DNA of 64,000 bases from positions 1 to 64,000 of the forward strand of contig CAWJWP010000004.1 in assembly GCA_963846495.1 (NCBI GenBank), in the 5' to 3' direction. The notes beneath the pieces were generated by a model. The model did not search any database. It was not told where the DNA came from and saw only the letters and a list, made by a program, of their open reading frames with translations. Below, in pieces: positions 38,984 through 47,937 of this stretch. The position numbers were made by a program, and so were the translations under genes. Positions within the stretch are counted from its first letter, which is position 1; each line of letters starts with the position of its first letter. The stretch is from DASYQD01 sp963846495. Lineage in GTDB: Bacteria; Acidobacteriota; Thermoanaerobaculia; Multivoradales; JAIOJS01.

Positions 38984-40165
38984 TCACGGTGCGCCCTGCG
39001 CGACATGGGTACTAAGGAGAGCCTCCAAAACAGTTGTGAAGAGTGCGGGCTTCTGTCCAACTCGCCACTGTTTGAGCAGAGACAGGAGACGAGGCCGGAC
39101 GGTCGCAAATGGGCCTTCGACTGACGCGAGGCGACGGCTTGCGCGCCGCGTCAGAGTCGCTATGTGGTGTTGGGCGGCAGTTGGCAGCTCATCGGGTAAG
39201 CACTCAGGATTTCGGACTGCAGCGCCAACGTACGAAGAGGTCAGGGTTGCAATGAGATCCCAGACAAGCATGGCGGGGGGATCCCTACGGCTGCGTCTGA
39301 GGATTTCAAGATGACGCTCGTAGATGCTCCTGCATAGTTTTTCTACACCAAGTTCATCGAGCGCAAGATCTTTCTCGTGTTCTGGCGCGACGGCACGGAC
39401 GGCTTCAGCGAATACTCCCGTGACCGCCGCTTGCGCCAGGGCCAGTGGCATTGCGGTCATGAGGGCAAGTCGCAGCACGTCGAGCATCTCTTGAAGTTCG
39501 AACTTTTCTTGGGTGGTAAGATCGCCAAGCGAAGGATCCTCGCCAAGCTCCCAGTCCGCCAAGGCGTGATCGAACAGCACGCTGCCCGAGGATTCGAGTT
39601 TGATGGCAAGGTGGCGGGAAGCCTCGTACTGTATGCGGGCCCGACGCAGTTTGCGGTTAATAACGTGTGCCGGCCTAGGAGTGAGACCCAGCGCCCGCAA
39701 GAGGTCGTGGATTACGACATCCAACCCCTTCGACGTCATGGTAGCGACGCGGGTAGCTAATAGCGGAGAGCGCTTGATTACTTCTTCTGCAGTGATCCCA
39801 TGCCAGACCGGGAAAATGATCTGCTCATCGCGCGATTCGCGGGCTATTAACGTGTCAAGCTCTCTCTGGGGCCAAGCCTTGCGCAAGAACGCCGGACTGA
39901 TAATGACGACCCCTCGCTTCGAACGTGAAAGTCCTGACTCGATTGCGCGCCGAAGGTTGTCACCCACCTTGAGGCTGAATTCGTCATACCAGACGCTAAG
40001 ACCGGCATCCTGCAGAGCCTCAGCTAGAGGCGCCGCCACAGCCTTGTCCTCCCAGGCATAGCTGATAAAGACGTCCCACTCCTGCGAGGAGGGGTCGCCG
40101 TGGCGAAGCGTCGCTTGCCTGGTCTTGTATTTCTGTTCCACGATACTTGATTCGCGATTACGCAC
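38984..40165 (-). CDS. TIR-domain protein with unassigned helical C-terminal region
   Basis: 393 residues. TIR domain about 25-165: EWDVFISYAWEDKAVAAPLA, GLSVWYDEFSLKVGDNLRR, RGVVIISPAFLRKAWPQREL (Glu of WPQRE is the expected catalytic residue of NAD-cleaving TIRs), then IIFPVWHGITAEEVIKRSP. Box motifs are complete, so it may be an active NADase. The other 220 residues are helical with no family I recognise. Starts GTG 40165 or GTG 40141. An adjacent frame after 39005 (REVASALVAADTAWAFGLG) also looks coding, so an indel may hide a longer C-terminus. Lower G+C than neighbours; with the DUF4062 gene it forms a probable transferred defence pair. Confidence 0.88.
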   Translation of the reverse strand: MRNRESSIVEQKYKTRQATLRHGDPSSQEWDVFISYAWEDKAVAAPLAEALQDAGLSVWYDEFSLKVGDNLRRAIESGLSRSKRGVVIISPAFLRKAWPQRELDTLIARESRDEQIIFPVWHGITAEEVIKRSPLLATRVATMTSKGLDVVIHDLLRALGLTPRPAHVINRKLRRARIQYEASRHLAIKLESSGSVLFDHALADWELGEDPSLGDLTTQEKFELQEMLDVLRLALMTAMPLALAQAAVTGVFAEAVRAVAPEHEKDLALDELGVEKLCRSIYERHLEILRRSRRDPPAMLVWDLIATLTSSYVGAAVRNPECLPDELPTAAQHHIATLTRRASRRLASVEGPFATVRPRLLSLLKQWRVGQKPALFTTVLEALLSTHVAQGAP

Positions 40166-40302
40166 CGAACGCCTCTCTAACGGCAGTCGAGTTCAGCGGC
40201 CCGCGGCAACGAGAGCTTCGGCGATCGGTCCGGACGCTGTACTGACCTGGGCTAATCACGGTGTATCACGGTCGCCTGACTCACAGTCCGCGACAACAAG
40301 GG

Positions 40303-41013
40303 CTACATTCTAGGCTGCGAGGCGGCGGGCTTGCGCGCTACGGCGAGCAATGAATCGCCTAGCCACGGCGTCACCACTACGCGGCCGATCAGCTTGCGCA
40401 GCGGCTTGAGGAATGGGTTGCCTTCGCCGACCAGCGCGAAGTTCGACATCGTTGTCATGCGCTCGGTGACGAGCCCCGCATCGGCGAACGCGTCGCGCAT
40501 GCGGCGCTTCGAGAACATGTGGACGTGGGTGGGGTCGAGCCAGAAGCTCCAGCGGCGGCCGAGGAGGGGGCGGGCGAGGCTGTGGGCGTTGAGGGTGATG
40601 ACGAAGAGCTTGCCGCCGCTCTTCAGCACGCGGGCGCATTCGGCGAGGGCTTGCGGGTAGCGCGGGCAGGTGCTCGATGACGTCGAGCATGGTCACGGCG
40701 TCGAAGCTCGCGTCGGCGAATGGCAGCGGGTCGTCGGCGCTGCCGGTCTCGACCGGCGCGCCGCTGCGCTCGCGGGCGATCGCCGCGGCCTCGGGCGAGA
40801 GCTCGACGCCCGCCGGCTCGTAGCCGGCTTGCGCCAGCGCTGCGAGCCAGAAGCCGTAGCCGGCGCCGAGGTCGAGCACGCGCCCGGTCGACAGCGCACG
40901 CCGTGCCGGCGCAGTAGCGCGAGCAGCCATTCGAGGTAGCGCTCGCGCCCCGGGTGGAGGCGGAAGTACTCGCGGTCGAAGTAGCCGGGCGGATGCGCGC
41001 TTCCTGTCGTCAT
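40303..41013 (-). CDS. Class I SAM-dependent methyltransferase (frame-broken)
   Basis: N-terminus YFDREYFRLHPGRERYLEWL, then motif I VLDLGAGYGFWLAALAQAGY, acidic motif GVELSPEAA, PLPFADASFDAVTMLDVIEH, and C-terminal KSGGKLFVITLNAHSLARPL, PTHVHMFSKRRMRDAFADAG. Indels near 40897 and 40662 split it into three frames. The FWLDPTHVHMFS block is typical of Methyltransf_23-type enzymes found in O-antigen and surface-sugar clusters, consistent with the GT2/GT4 genes on the other side of the TIR insert. ATG at 41013 chosen; a GTG at 41049 is also possible. Confidence 0.82.
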
Positions 41014-41063
41014 CGGAGCGTGCGGCGGATGCGCGCCGGGCGTCGTCACCGGTGCGTGCCACC

Positions 41064-43317
41064 TCACCGGCCGGTGAGCCGCGCGAGCTCCTGGGGCCAG
41101 CCGAGGACGAGCTCGAGGCGCGGCGGTTGGGCGGTGCGCGGGTCGCGGCCGACGACGACGAGGCTGCCGTCGGGGAGGACGGCGAAGCGGTCGAGGTCGG
41201 GATCGCGGTAGGCGACGCGCGGTTCTCCCACCGGCGCGCCGGCGTCGGTGCCCGTCTCGCCGGCGTCGGCGCCCGCTTCGCCGCCGACGTCGACGACGAG
41301 CAGCCGCTCGCCGCTGCGGTACCAGAGGCGCCGGCCGTCGGGCGACCAGCGCGACTGGCGGCCGCCGTCGCGCGACAGTTGCAGGCGCTCGCCGTGGAAG
41401 CCGCGCAGGTAGACCTCGAAGCGGCCGCTCTCGTTCGACGACCAGGCGAGCCAGCGGCCGTCGGGCGAGATCGACGGGCCGCGCTCCATCGCCGGCGTGC
41501 GCAGCAGCGGCTGCGGCGCGCCGCTCGGCTCGCCGTCGGCGAGCGGCAGCAGCCAGACATCGGCGCCGGTCGCCGCGTCCTCCTCGACGTAGAGGAGCGC
41601 GCGCCCGTCGGCGCTCGCCGCGCCCGGGTAGCGCTCGGGCTCGCCTGTGTTCGTCGAAGGCGGCGGTAGCAGCGGCCGCGGCGGCGCGCTGCCGTCGGCG
41701 GCGACGACGAGAACGCCCAGCACGCCGTTCGCGGGTCCGGCGAAGAACAGCCGCCGGCCGTCGGCGCTCCACACCGGCTCGATGGCGCCGCCGCCGGCGA
41801 CGCGCCGCCGGTTGGCGCCGTCGCGCTCGGCGATCCACAACGCCGAGCCACCCTCCTCGGCGACGGTGAACGCCAACCGCGCGCCGTCGGGCGAGGCGGC
41901 GACGTTGCGATAGGCGCCGGGCGGGTGCGGCAGCGCGGCCACGGCGCCGTCGGGAGCGACGCGCAGCAGCGACCAGGAGTCGAGCCCTTCGGCCGGCAGG
42001 TAGACGAGCGTGCCGTTCGGCGCCAGCGCGAGCTGCGCGCTGCCGCGCCGCGGGTCGATCGCCACGCCGTCGAGCGCCGCCGCCGGCTCGCCGAGGAGCT
42101 TCGTCTTCGCGACGTCGAACGGCGCCGCCGCCACGCCGTCGCCACGCACGCAGACGAGGTAGCCGGCGGCGTAGCGCGGGAAGCTGGCGCCTTCGAGCAG
42201 CACGCGGCGCTCGCCGCTCGCGAGGTCGAGCAGCTCGATGCGCGACTCGCGCACGCTGCCGCGCCAGGCGGTGAACAGCGCCGCGCGGCCGCCGGGGAGC
42301 ACCTGCGGCCACCAGTGGCCGAGCTCGCCGGCCGCGGCGTCGGGACGCGTCACCTCGACGGGATCGCCGCCCGCCGCCGGCACGCGCCAGAGGCCGCTCG
42401 TCGCATCGGGCGCGTAGAGGATGCGGCCGTCCTCGCCCCAGCTGGCGCCGAACGGGTAGGGCGAGCGCGCCAGCGTCACCGGCTCGCCGCCGCCCGCCGC
42501 CACCTTCGCCATGCGGCCGCCGGCGAAGAAGCCGATCCAGGCGCCGTCGGGCGAGAGGAAGGGCACCGCCGCGCCTTCGGTGCCCGGGATGGGCGCGGCG
42601 GCGGCGCGGTCGAGGCCGCGCTGCCAGAGCTGCTGCGCGTCGCCGCGCCGCGCGCCGTAGACGAGCAGGTCGCCCGCCGGCGCGAGCGCCAGCGCCGGCG
42701 CCACCGGCACGTCGAGCCGCACGTCGGCGGGGAGCAGCAAGGTGGAGCGGCGAAGCGCGGGCGCCGCGCCTTGGCGCGACCCGGCGCGGTAGGCGAGGAA
42801 CACGACGAGGCCGCCGAGGACGAGCACGAGCGCGATCGCCGCAGCCACGAGCGCCGCTCGCCGTCGACTGCGGCGCCGCATTCGCGAGCGCCGCCTCACC
42901 CGACGCTCGACTCGCATCGCCGCCCGCGAAGCCGCCGCGCTCCACCGCCATCGGCCCCGCCGGGTGCTCGACGACGACCGGCGCCACGAAGCGGTAGCCG
43001 CGCCGATGCACCGTCTGCACGTAGACGGGGCGCTGCGCGTCGTCGCCCAGCGCCTCGCGCAACACGCTCACCGCCTCGGCGAGCGCGTCATCGCCGACGA
43101 AGGTGCCCGGCCACACGGCCTGCACCAGCGCCTCCTTCGACACCAGCCGCCCGGGCTGCTCGAGCAGGCGCGCGAGCAGCGCCAGCGCGCGCGGCGCCAG
43201 CGCCATCTCCTCGCCGCCGCGCCAGAGCGTCTTCTCGACGAGGTCGAAGCGGAAGGGGCCGAAGGCGAGCGCGGCGGCGCGCGCGGGGTGGTTGACGAGC
43301 GGCTCGCTCTCGGCCAT
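41064..43317 (-). CDS. Winged-helix (CadC-type) membrane regulator with TolB/WD40-like sensor region (frame-broken)
   Basis: About 750 residues. N-terminal OmpR/CadC-like DNA-binding domain (about 15-115): FGPFRFDLVEKTLWRGGEEM, ALAPRALALLARLLEQPGRL, VWPGTFVGDDALAEAVSVLR, VQTVHRRGYRFVAPV. After a basic linker a membrane helix (ALVAAAIALVLVLGGLVVFLA) and then TolB-type beta-propeller repeats (LSPDGAWIGFFAGG, ASPDGARLAFTVAEE, ISPDGRWLAWSSNES). The frame changes near 42870 in the linker. One-component, membrane-spanning regulators of this layout are numerous in Acidobacteriota. The propeller presumably senses an extracytoplasmic signal; target genes unknown. Confidence 0.82.
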
Positions 43318-43456
43318 CGGCGCCGTTCAGCCGCCGCTCGGCGAACCTTCAGCAGTGGTGCAGGGAACGTTCACGACCTTCAGGCGCCGCGGCGCGACCA
43401 TGCGGAGACCAGCGGCCGAGCGCCGCTCGGCATCCTAACCAATGGAGGAACGCACC

Positions 43457-44589
43457 ATGCGGACAGCGACTCCCCGCACTCTCGCGCCGGCCTTGCTGAC
43501 CTCGCTCCTCGTCGCTCTCGTCGCCGCCACCGGCAGCGCCGCGCGCGCCGCCGAGCCCGCCGCCAGCGAAGCCGGCGCCACGCCGGCGCCCACGGGTCCG
43601 ACGAAGAGCCCGCTCGAACGCGAGCCGGGCGCGCCCGCCACCGCCTTCGACCGCTACTACCGCCCGCTGCTCCAGATCGACGCCGCGCACTCGACGATCG
43701 CCTTCGCGGTGCCGTTCATGGCGCTGTCGAAGACCGACGGCCGCTTCACCACCTTCGAAGGCGCGCTCTGGTTCGACCCCGACGACCCGGCGAGCGCGGC
43801 GGTGCGGGTGAGCATCCTCGCCAAGAGCCTCGACACCGAGAACGAGGCCCGCGACGAGGACTTGCGCTCGGCGCAGTTCTTCGACGTCGAGCGCTACCCG
43901 CGCATCGACTTCACGCAGCAGCCGCGTCGAACGGCGCGGCGACAGCTGGATCGTCACCGGGCCGTTGACGCTCCACGGTGTGACGCGCGAGATCACGTTC
44001 CCGATGCGGCGCGTCGGCAAGGAGGGGCTCGGCGATCCGTGGGGCAATCTCCGCGCTGGGTTCGAGGGCGGCTTCACCATCCACCGCGCCGACTTCGGCA
44101 TCGCCGGCAACGGCCGCTTCTCCGAGCTCGCCGACTTCGCCATCGGTCCCGACGTCGAGGTGACGCTGCGCATCCAGGCCGTGCTGTGGAACGTCGCACG
44201 CTGGACGACCGACGAGAAGTCGGTGGTGCGCGCGCTGCAGCCGGTGCTCGACGCCAAGGGCGCCGAGGCGGCGGTCGCCGAGTACCACCGCCTCAAGCGC
44301 GAGGAGGCGGACAAGTGGATCTTCCCCGAGGGCAGCTTGAGCTTGCTCGGTCATCGCCTGCTGCAGTCGCGGCGCCCGGCCGAGGGGCTGGCGATGCTGG
44401 CGCTCAACGCCGAGGCCTATCCGCAGTCGACGCGCGTCTGGGTCGACCTGGCGCGGGCGCGGGCGGTCAACGGCGACCTCGCCGGCGCCGCGGCCGCCGT
44501 GCGCAAGGCGCTGGCGCTCGACGAGCACGACACGATGGCGGCGATGCTGCTGAGCAAGCTCGAGCCGGCGACGGCGCGCCGCGCCGTAG
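43457..44589 (+). CDS. Exported YceI-domain protein with TPR tail (frame-broken)
   Basis: Signal peptide LAPALLTSLLVALVAATGSAARA. YceI-type lipid-binding beta-barrel: LQIDAAHSTIAFAVPFMALS, DGRFTTFEGALWFDPDDP, EDLRSAQFFDVERYPRIDF and, after an indel near 43925, WIVTGPLTLHGVTREITFP. Unlike ordinary YceI (about 190 residues) it continues for some 170 more with helical TPR-like repeats (ALQPVLDAKGAEAAVAEYHR, MLALNAEAYPQSTRVWVDLA). The 3' end is uncertain: the frame stays open to 44807 across the convergent gene, and I place the stop at the TAG 44587-44589, which needs one more indel. ATG 43457 has GGAGGA about 8 bases upstream, better than the ATG at 43442. Confidence 0.75.
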
Positions 44590-44649
44590 CGGTCGCGCCC
44601 GCCGTGCGCCGAACGGCGAGCTGTCGCGACTGCCGACGCTACCGCGCGC

Positions 44650-45211
44650 TCAATGCGGCCACAGCCACGCGAACACCGCCGCCGTGGCCACCGCGTAGAG
44701 CGTGCCGTCGAGGATGTTCTTCGCCGTCATCCCCCACGGGAAGCCCTTCCAGATCGAGTCGACCATGTTGGCGAGGGCGTAGACGAGGAACGCGATGCCG
44801 CCGGTGACGCAAGCGACGGTGCCGCGGTCCGCACCCGGCGCCAGCACGGCGCCGGCGACGAAGGCGATGCCGAGGCTGACGAGCAGCGTGTAGACGAACC
44901 AGACGCCGAGGTACTTGCCCATCTTCGGCTGCCCGGTGGGCATCACCGTCAGCATCCCCACCGGCCCCTGCGCGAACTTCGCCTGCACCTCCGGCTTGCT
45001 CATCTCCTTCGGGCTCGGCGCACCACGGGAAGTGGTAGAGGCCCGGCGACAGGCCGGCGAGGCGCAGCGCCGCCATGGTGTCGTCCTCGCGCGGCAGCTG
45101 GCGGTAGTCGCTGCGGTGGTAGGTGAGCACCATGTGCGCGATGGCGCTGACGACGAAGACGGCGATGGCGGCGGCGACGATCGGCAGCCAGAGCGACAGC
45201 ACGGAAGTCAT
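44650..45211 (-). CDS. Small four-helix membrane protein, unknown function (frame-broken)
   Basis: About 187 residues. N-terminal helix VLSLWLPIVAAAIAVFVVSA with HMVLTYHRSDYRQLPREDD, then GLYHFPWC, an indel near 45010, and PSPKEMSKPEVQAKFAQGPV followed by three helices (GVWFVYTLLVSLGIAFVAG, VACVTGGIAFLVYALAN, GTLYAVATAAVFAWLWP). The pattern HRSDYxxLPxED plus KFAQGPVGMLTVMPTG is familiar from uncharacterised Acidobacteria and Bacteroidota membrane proteins, but I know no function. ATG at 45211 with AGGAGGAG upstream. Confidence 0.72.
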
Positions 45212-45311
45212 GCGGCTCCTCCTCTCCCGGAATGTAGGGATGCGACGCGCGGCAGCCTAACACCGCGCTCGCCGCGCGGAGCAGCGCAGCGACGGGCTTC
45301 GCGGCGGCCGG

Positions 45312-47126
45312 CTAGAACGCCGCCGTGTCGGCCTGGCCGCAGAGCGTGCCGGGCGCGTTGCGGTAGCTGCGCATGGCGTTCGTCGCGGTGTCGGTGACGG
45401 TGACCATGTACTCGACGTCGGAGAGGGCGCCGAAGAAGACCCAGAACTTGCCGTTCAACGGCCGGCCGTCGAGGACCTTCACCGTCAGCTCGAGGTTGTC
45501 GGGGCCGAAGAACCAGAACGAGCCGGACTCCGCGTCGGCGGCGACGGCGTGCGCCGAGCCGAAGGTGCCGCTGGGCAGGCGCCAAGTGCCTCGACACGGA
45601 AGCGGTTGCCGGCGAGGCAGAGCGCGTAGGGGCCGCTCACGCATCCCTGGACGGGTGGGATGGGGTTCGTCGGCGTCGAGGCGGCGGCCGTCGCCGGCGC
45701 GCCGAGGAAGCTCCAAGCCTGCGATAGCGGAGACGGCGAACGAGGTGGTCGCGGCGCTCGCGTTCGCGAGACTCGCAGGCGGCGGCGGGCTCGGGAACGC
45801 CCGGGTGTCGGCGCCGCCGCAGAGCGTCCCCGGCGCGTTGTGGTAGCGGCGGATGGCGCCCGTCGAGCGGTCGGTCACCGTCAGCCAGTACTCGACGTCG
45901 GAGAGCGCGCCCCAGAACACCCACACGTGTCCGTTCACCGGCGCCGCGTCGAGCACCTTCACCGTCAGCTCGGTGTTGCCGGCGGCGAAGAACCAGAAGC
46001 GCCCGCTCTCGCGCGAAAAGCCGATCGGCGTGCCGACGCCGCGGCGGCCGTCGGCCGTGCGCCACGTCGCCTGCACCGAGAACCGCTCGCTGTGGAGCAT
46101 GAGCGGCGGCGACGCGGGATGCTCGGCGGTGAAGTCGCGGAAGGCGCCGTAGGCCGGCTTCGTCGAGCCGTCGGCGCGCAGCACGCCCCAGCTGAAGTCG
46201 GCGCTGCCGTCCTGCAGCTCGTAGAAGAAGATCTTGTCCACCCAATCGCGCGTGCCGGCGCCGGTGAGCCAGTCGCCGAGCAGGCCGCGATACTCGCTCG
46301 CCTGCCGCGACTCGCCGACGTCGCCGCTCTCCCATCCCGTCTCGGTCAGCCAGAACGGCTTGTCGCGCGCGTTGGCGTACTTGAGCACCTCGCGCACCGA
46401 CGGCGCGACGAGGCCCCACAAGCTCGGATTGTTGGCGAACTGCGTCGAGCCGTCGAGCTTCGTCGTCACGTCGCGGTAGCTGTCGCCGTCGTAGAGGTGG
46501 TGGGTGACGACGTCGAGGCGGTCGCCCGCCGTCTGCAGCGTCTCGAGCAGCCAGTGGTGCCAGTCGCGCGACTGCAGGTGCGCGAGCGCCGGGCCGGCGA
46601 TCAGCGCCTGCGGATCGGCGGCCTTGATGGCGTCGGCGCCGGGGATGAGGATCTGCTGCCAGTACTGCTGCCGCGAGCCGGCCCAGAACTTCGTCAGGTT
46701 GGGCTCGTTCCACAGCTCCCAGGCGGCGATCTTGCCGCGGTAGCGCTTCGCCGCCTTGTTGCAGAACGCCTTCCAGTCCTCGACGTCGCGCGGCACGCCG
46801 GAGATCTCGGCGCCGTCGGTCGCCCACCCCGGCGTGTAGGCGATGATGGCGAGGATCGACAGGCCGCGCTGCTGCGCCGCCGCGACCAGCGCGTCGTAGT
46901 GCTGCCACTCGTAGACGCCGCGCTGCGGCTGGATGGCGGCCCAGATGAAGTCGATGCGCACCCAGCCGATCCCGGCGCGCTCGACGCGGTCGAATTGCGA
47001 GACGAGCTGCGAGCCGCCGGGTGCGTGCACGTTGACGCCGTAGGGCGAGAGGTCGTCGGCGGCCGCGGCGCGCGGACGCGAGCGCGAAAGCAGGGCGAGC
47101 CAACGAGAAGTGCGAAGGCGGCACAT
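45312..47126 (-). CDS. Exported clan-A glycoside hydrolase with duplicated C-terminal domain (frame-broken)
   Basis: (beta/alpha)8-type catalytic domain about residues 25-350: YGVNVHAPGGSQLVSQFDRV, GWVRIDFIWAAIQPQRGVYE, acid/base Glu in IAAWELWNEPNLTKFW, HHLYDGDSYRDVTTKLDG and nucleophile Glu in KPFWLTETGWESGDVGE. This is a GH5/GH39-like clan-A enzyme; exact substrate not clear. Two copies of one beta domain follow, each carrying SGxFWFF, ELTVKVLD, NGxxWVFxGALSDVEY and APGTLCG. Indels near 45720 and 45600 break the second copy's front (AWSFLGAPATAAASTPTNPI to CVSGPYALCLAGNRFRVE). The N-terminus also seems disturbed; ATG 47126 is the first start in the catalytic frame, but a cleaner signal peptide may exist in another frame. 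Confidence 0.78.
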   Translation of the reverse strand: MCRLRTSRWLALLSRSRPRAAAADDLSPYGVNVHAPGGSQLVSQFDRVERAGIGWVRIDFIWAAIQPQRGVYEWQHYDALVAAAQQRGLSILAIIAYTPGWATDGAEISGVPRDVEDWKAFCNKAAKRYRGKIAAWELWNEPNLTKFWAGSRQQYWQQILIPGADAIKAADPQALIAGPALAHLQSRDWHHWLLETLQTAGDRLDVVTHHLYDGDSYRDVTTKLDGSTQFANNPSLWGLVAPSVREVLKYANARDKPFWLTETGWESGDVGESRQASEYRGLLGDWLTGAGTRDWVDKIFFYELQDGSADFSWGVLRADGSTKPAYGAFRDFTAEHPASPPLMLHSERFSVQATWRTADGRRGVGTPIGFSRESGRFWFFAAGNTELTVKVLDAAPVNGHVWVFWGALSDVEYWLTVTDRSTGAIRRYHNAPGTLCGGADTRAFPSPPPPASLANASAATTSFAVSAIAGLELPRRAGDGRRLDADEPHPTRPGMRERPLRALPRRQPLPCRGTWRLPSGTFGSAHAVAADAESGSFWFFGPDNLELTVKVLDGRPLNGKFWVFFGALSDVEYMVTVTDTATNAMRSYRNAPGTLCGQADTAAF

Positions 47127-47176
47127 CGGGCGATCGGATGCGGATCGCTGTGGATCCCGCCACAGGCGAGGCGTGA

Positions 47177-47216
47177 CGCATCGAGATCGCTTCGTCGCTC
47201 CGCTCCTCGCGATGAC
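47177..47216. repeat. Half-copy of dispersed palindromic repeat
   Basis: CGCATCGAGATCGCTTCGTC then GCTCCGCTCCTCGCGATGAC, one base different from the copy at 22764-22803, located just upstream of the glycoside hydrolase gene. Confidence 0.75.
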
Positions 47217-47280
47217 AGTTAACGCGCCGCTCGCTTCTTGGGACGAGGGCTGACGCTCCTCGCGATGAACCGGTCGACCC

Positions 47281-47350
47281 GTCGCTGCGCTCCTCGCGGT
47301 GATGGTTGACTTGTCATCGCGAGCGCAGCGAAGCGATCTCGATCGCTCGC
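47281..47350. repeat. Diverged copies of the dispersed repeat, both orientations
   Basis: A right arm (GTCGCTGCGCTCCTCGCGGT) is followed by a left-type arm GTCATCGCGAGCGCAGCGAA and GCGATCTCGATCGC, which runs directly into the duplicated HD-GYP fragment. The repeat therefore sits at the very edge of the duplicated segment. Confidence 0.65.
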
Positions 47351-47760
47351 GCGCCGCTACTCCCAGGGCAGCTCGTCGAGCACGCGCAGGAAACGCGTCC
47401 ACGACAGCCGGATCGAACTGCGCGCCGCGCTCGGCGCCGAGGACGCGCCGCGCCTCGCCGGGCGGCAGCGCCTTGCGGTAGGGACGGTCGGTCGTCATGG
47501 CGTCGAAGCTGTCGACGACGGCGATGATGCGGGCGCCGAGCGGGATCGCTTCGCCGGCGAGCTGATGCGGGTAGCCGGGGAAGTCGACGCCGACGCGGCC
47601 GTCCCAGCGCTCCTGATGGTGCATGACGAGCGGCGCCGCCTCGCGCAGCTCTTCGATGCGCATCAAGAGGCGCGCGCCGATCTCGGGGTGCCGCTGCATG
47701 AGGATGCACTCGTCCTCGTCGAGCGGCCCGGGTTTGTTGAGGATCGACTCAGGGATGCCC
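47335..47760 (-). pseudogene. Truncated duplicate of the HD-GYP gene 3' end
   Basis: About 426 bp aligned without gaps to 51014-51439 at well over 90% identity. Encodes the same C-terminal HD-GYP segment: GIPESILNKPGPLDEDE, VMHHQERWDGRVGVDFPGYP, AMTTDRPYRKALPPGEARRV. It lacks the membrane part and the HD motif, has no start, and is cut exactly after GIPESILN at its inner side. Together with the intact copy it brackets the NACHT-LRR gene. Confidence 0.88.
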
Positions 47761-47762
47761 AT

Positions 47763-47831
47763 CCAATTGCGCCACGAGCTGCGCACCGCCAGGTGCGTGC
47801 ACGTTGACGCCGCGAAGAGAGATCGTCGGCG
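47763..47831 (-). pseudogene. 70-bp scar matching the 5' part of the glycoside hydrolase gene
   Basis: Aligns to 46991-47061 (for example GTGCGTGCACGTTGACGCCG is shared). It is joined directly to the truncated HD-GYP duplicate, giving a chimeric junction. Indicates that the 47 kb area was rebuilt from pieces of both neighbours. Confidence 0.65.
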
Positions 47832-47834
47832 CGG

Positions 47835-47902
47835 GCCGAACCGACGGCACTGCGTCATTTTGAAATGACGCCCGATCCAAAACGACCCAGTGCCGAACCG
47901 AC
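47835..47902. terminator. Nested repeats at island edge; possible terminator
   Basis: Outer inverted repeat GGCACTG (47846-47852) / CAGTGCC (47888-47894); inner dyad GCGTCATTT-TG-AAATGACGC (47852-47871); plus the direct repeat GCCGAACCGAC at 47835 and 47892. Lies 36 bp beyond the stop of the NACHT-LRR gene, so it could terminate that transcript, or be the footprint of an inserted element end. Confidence 0.45.
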
Positions 47903-47937
47903 ACGGGAGCTTTCTACCCCACGATAACCCGCTGGCC

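Noticed and set aside
37736..40165. Thoeris system
   Set aside because: A TIR protein is present, but no ThsA-type sirtuin/SLOG partner; the second gene is DUF4062.
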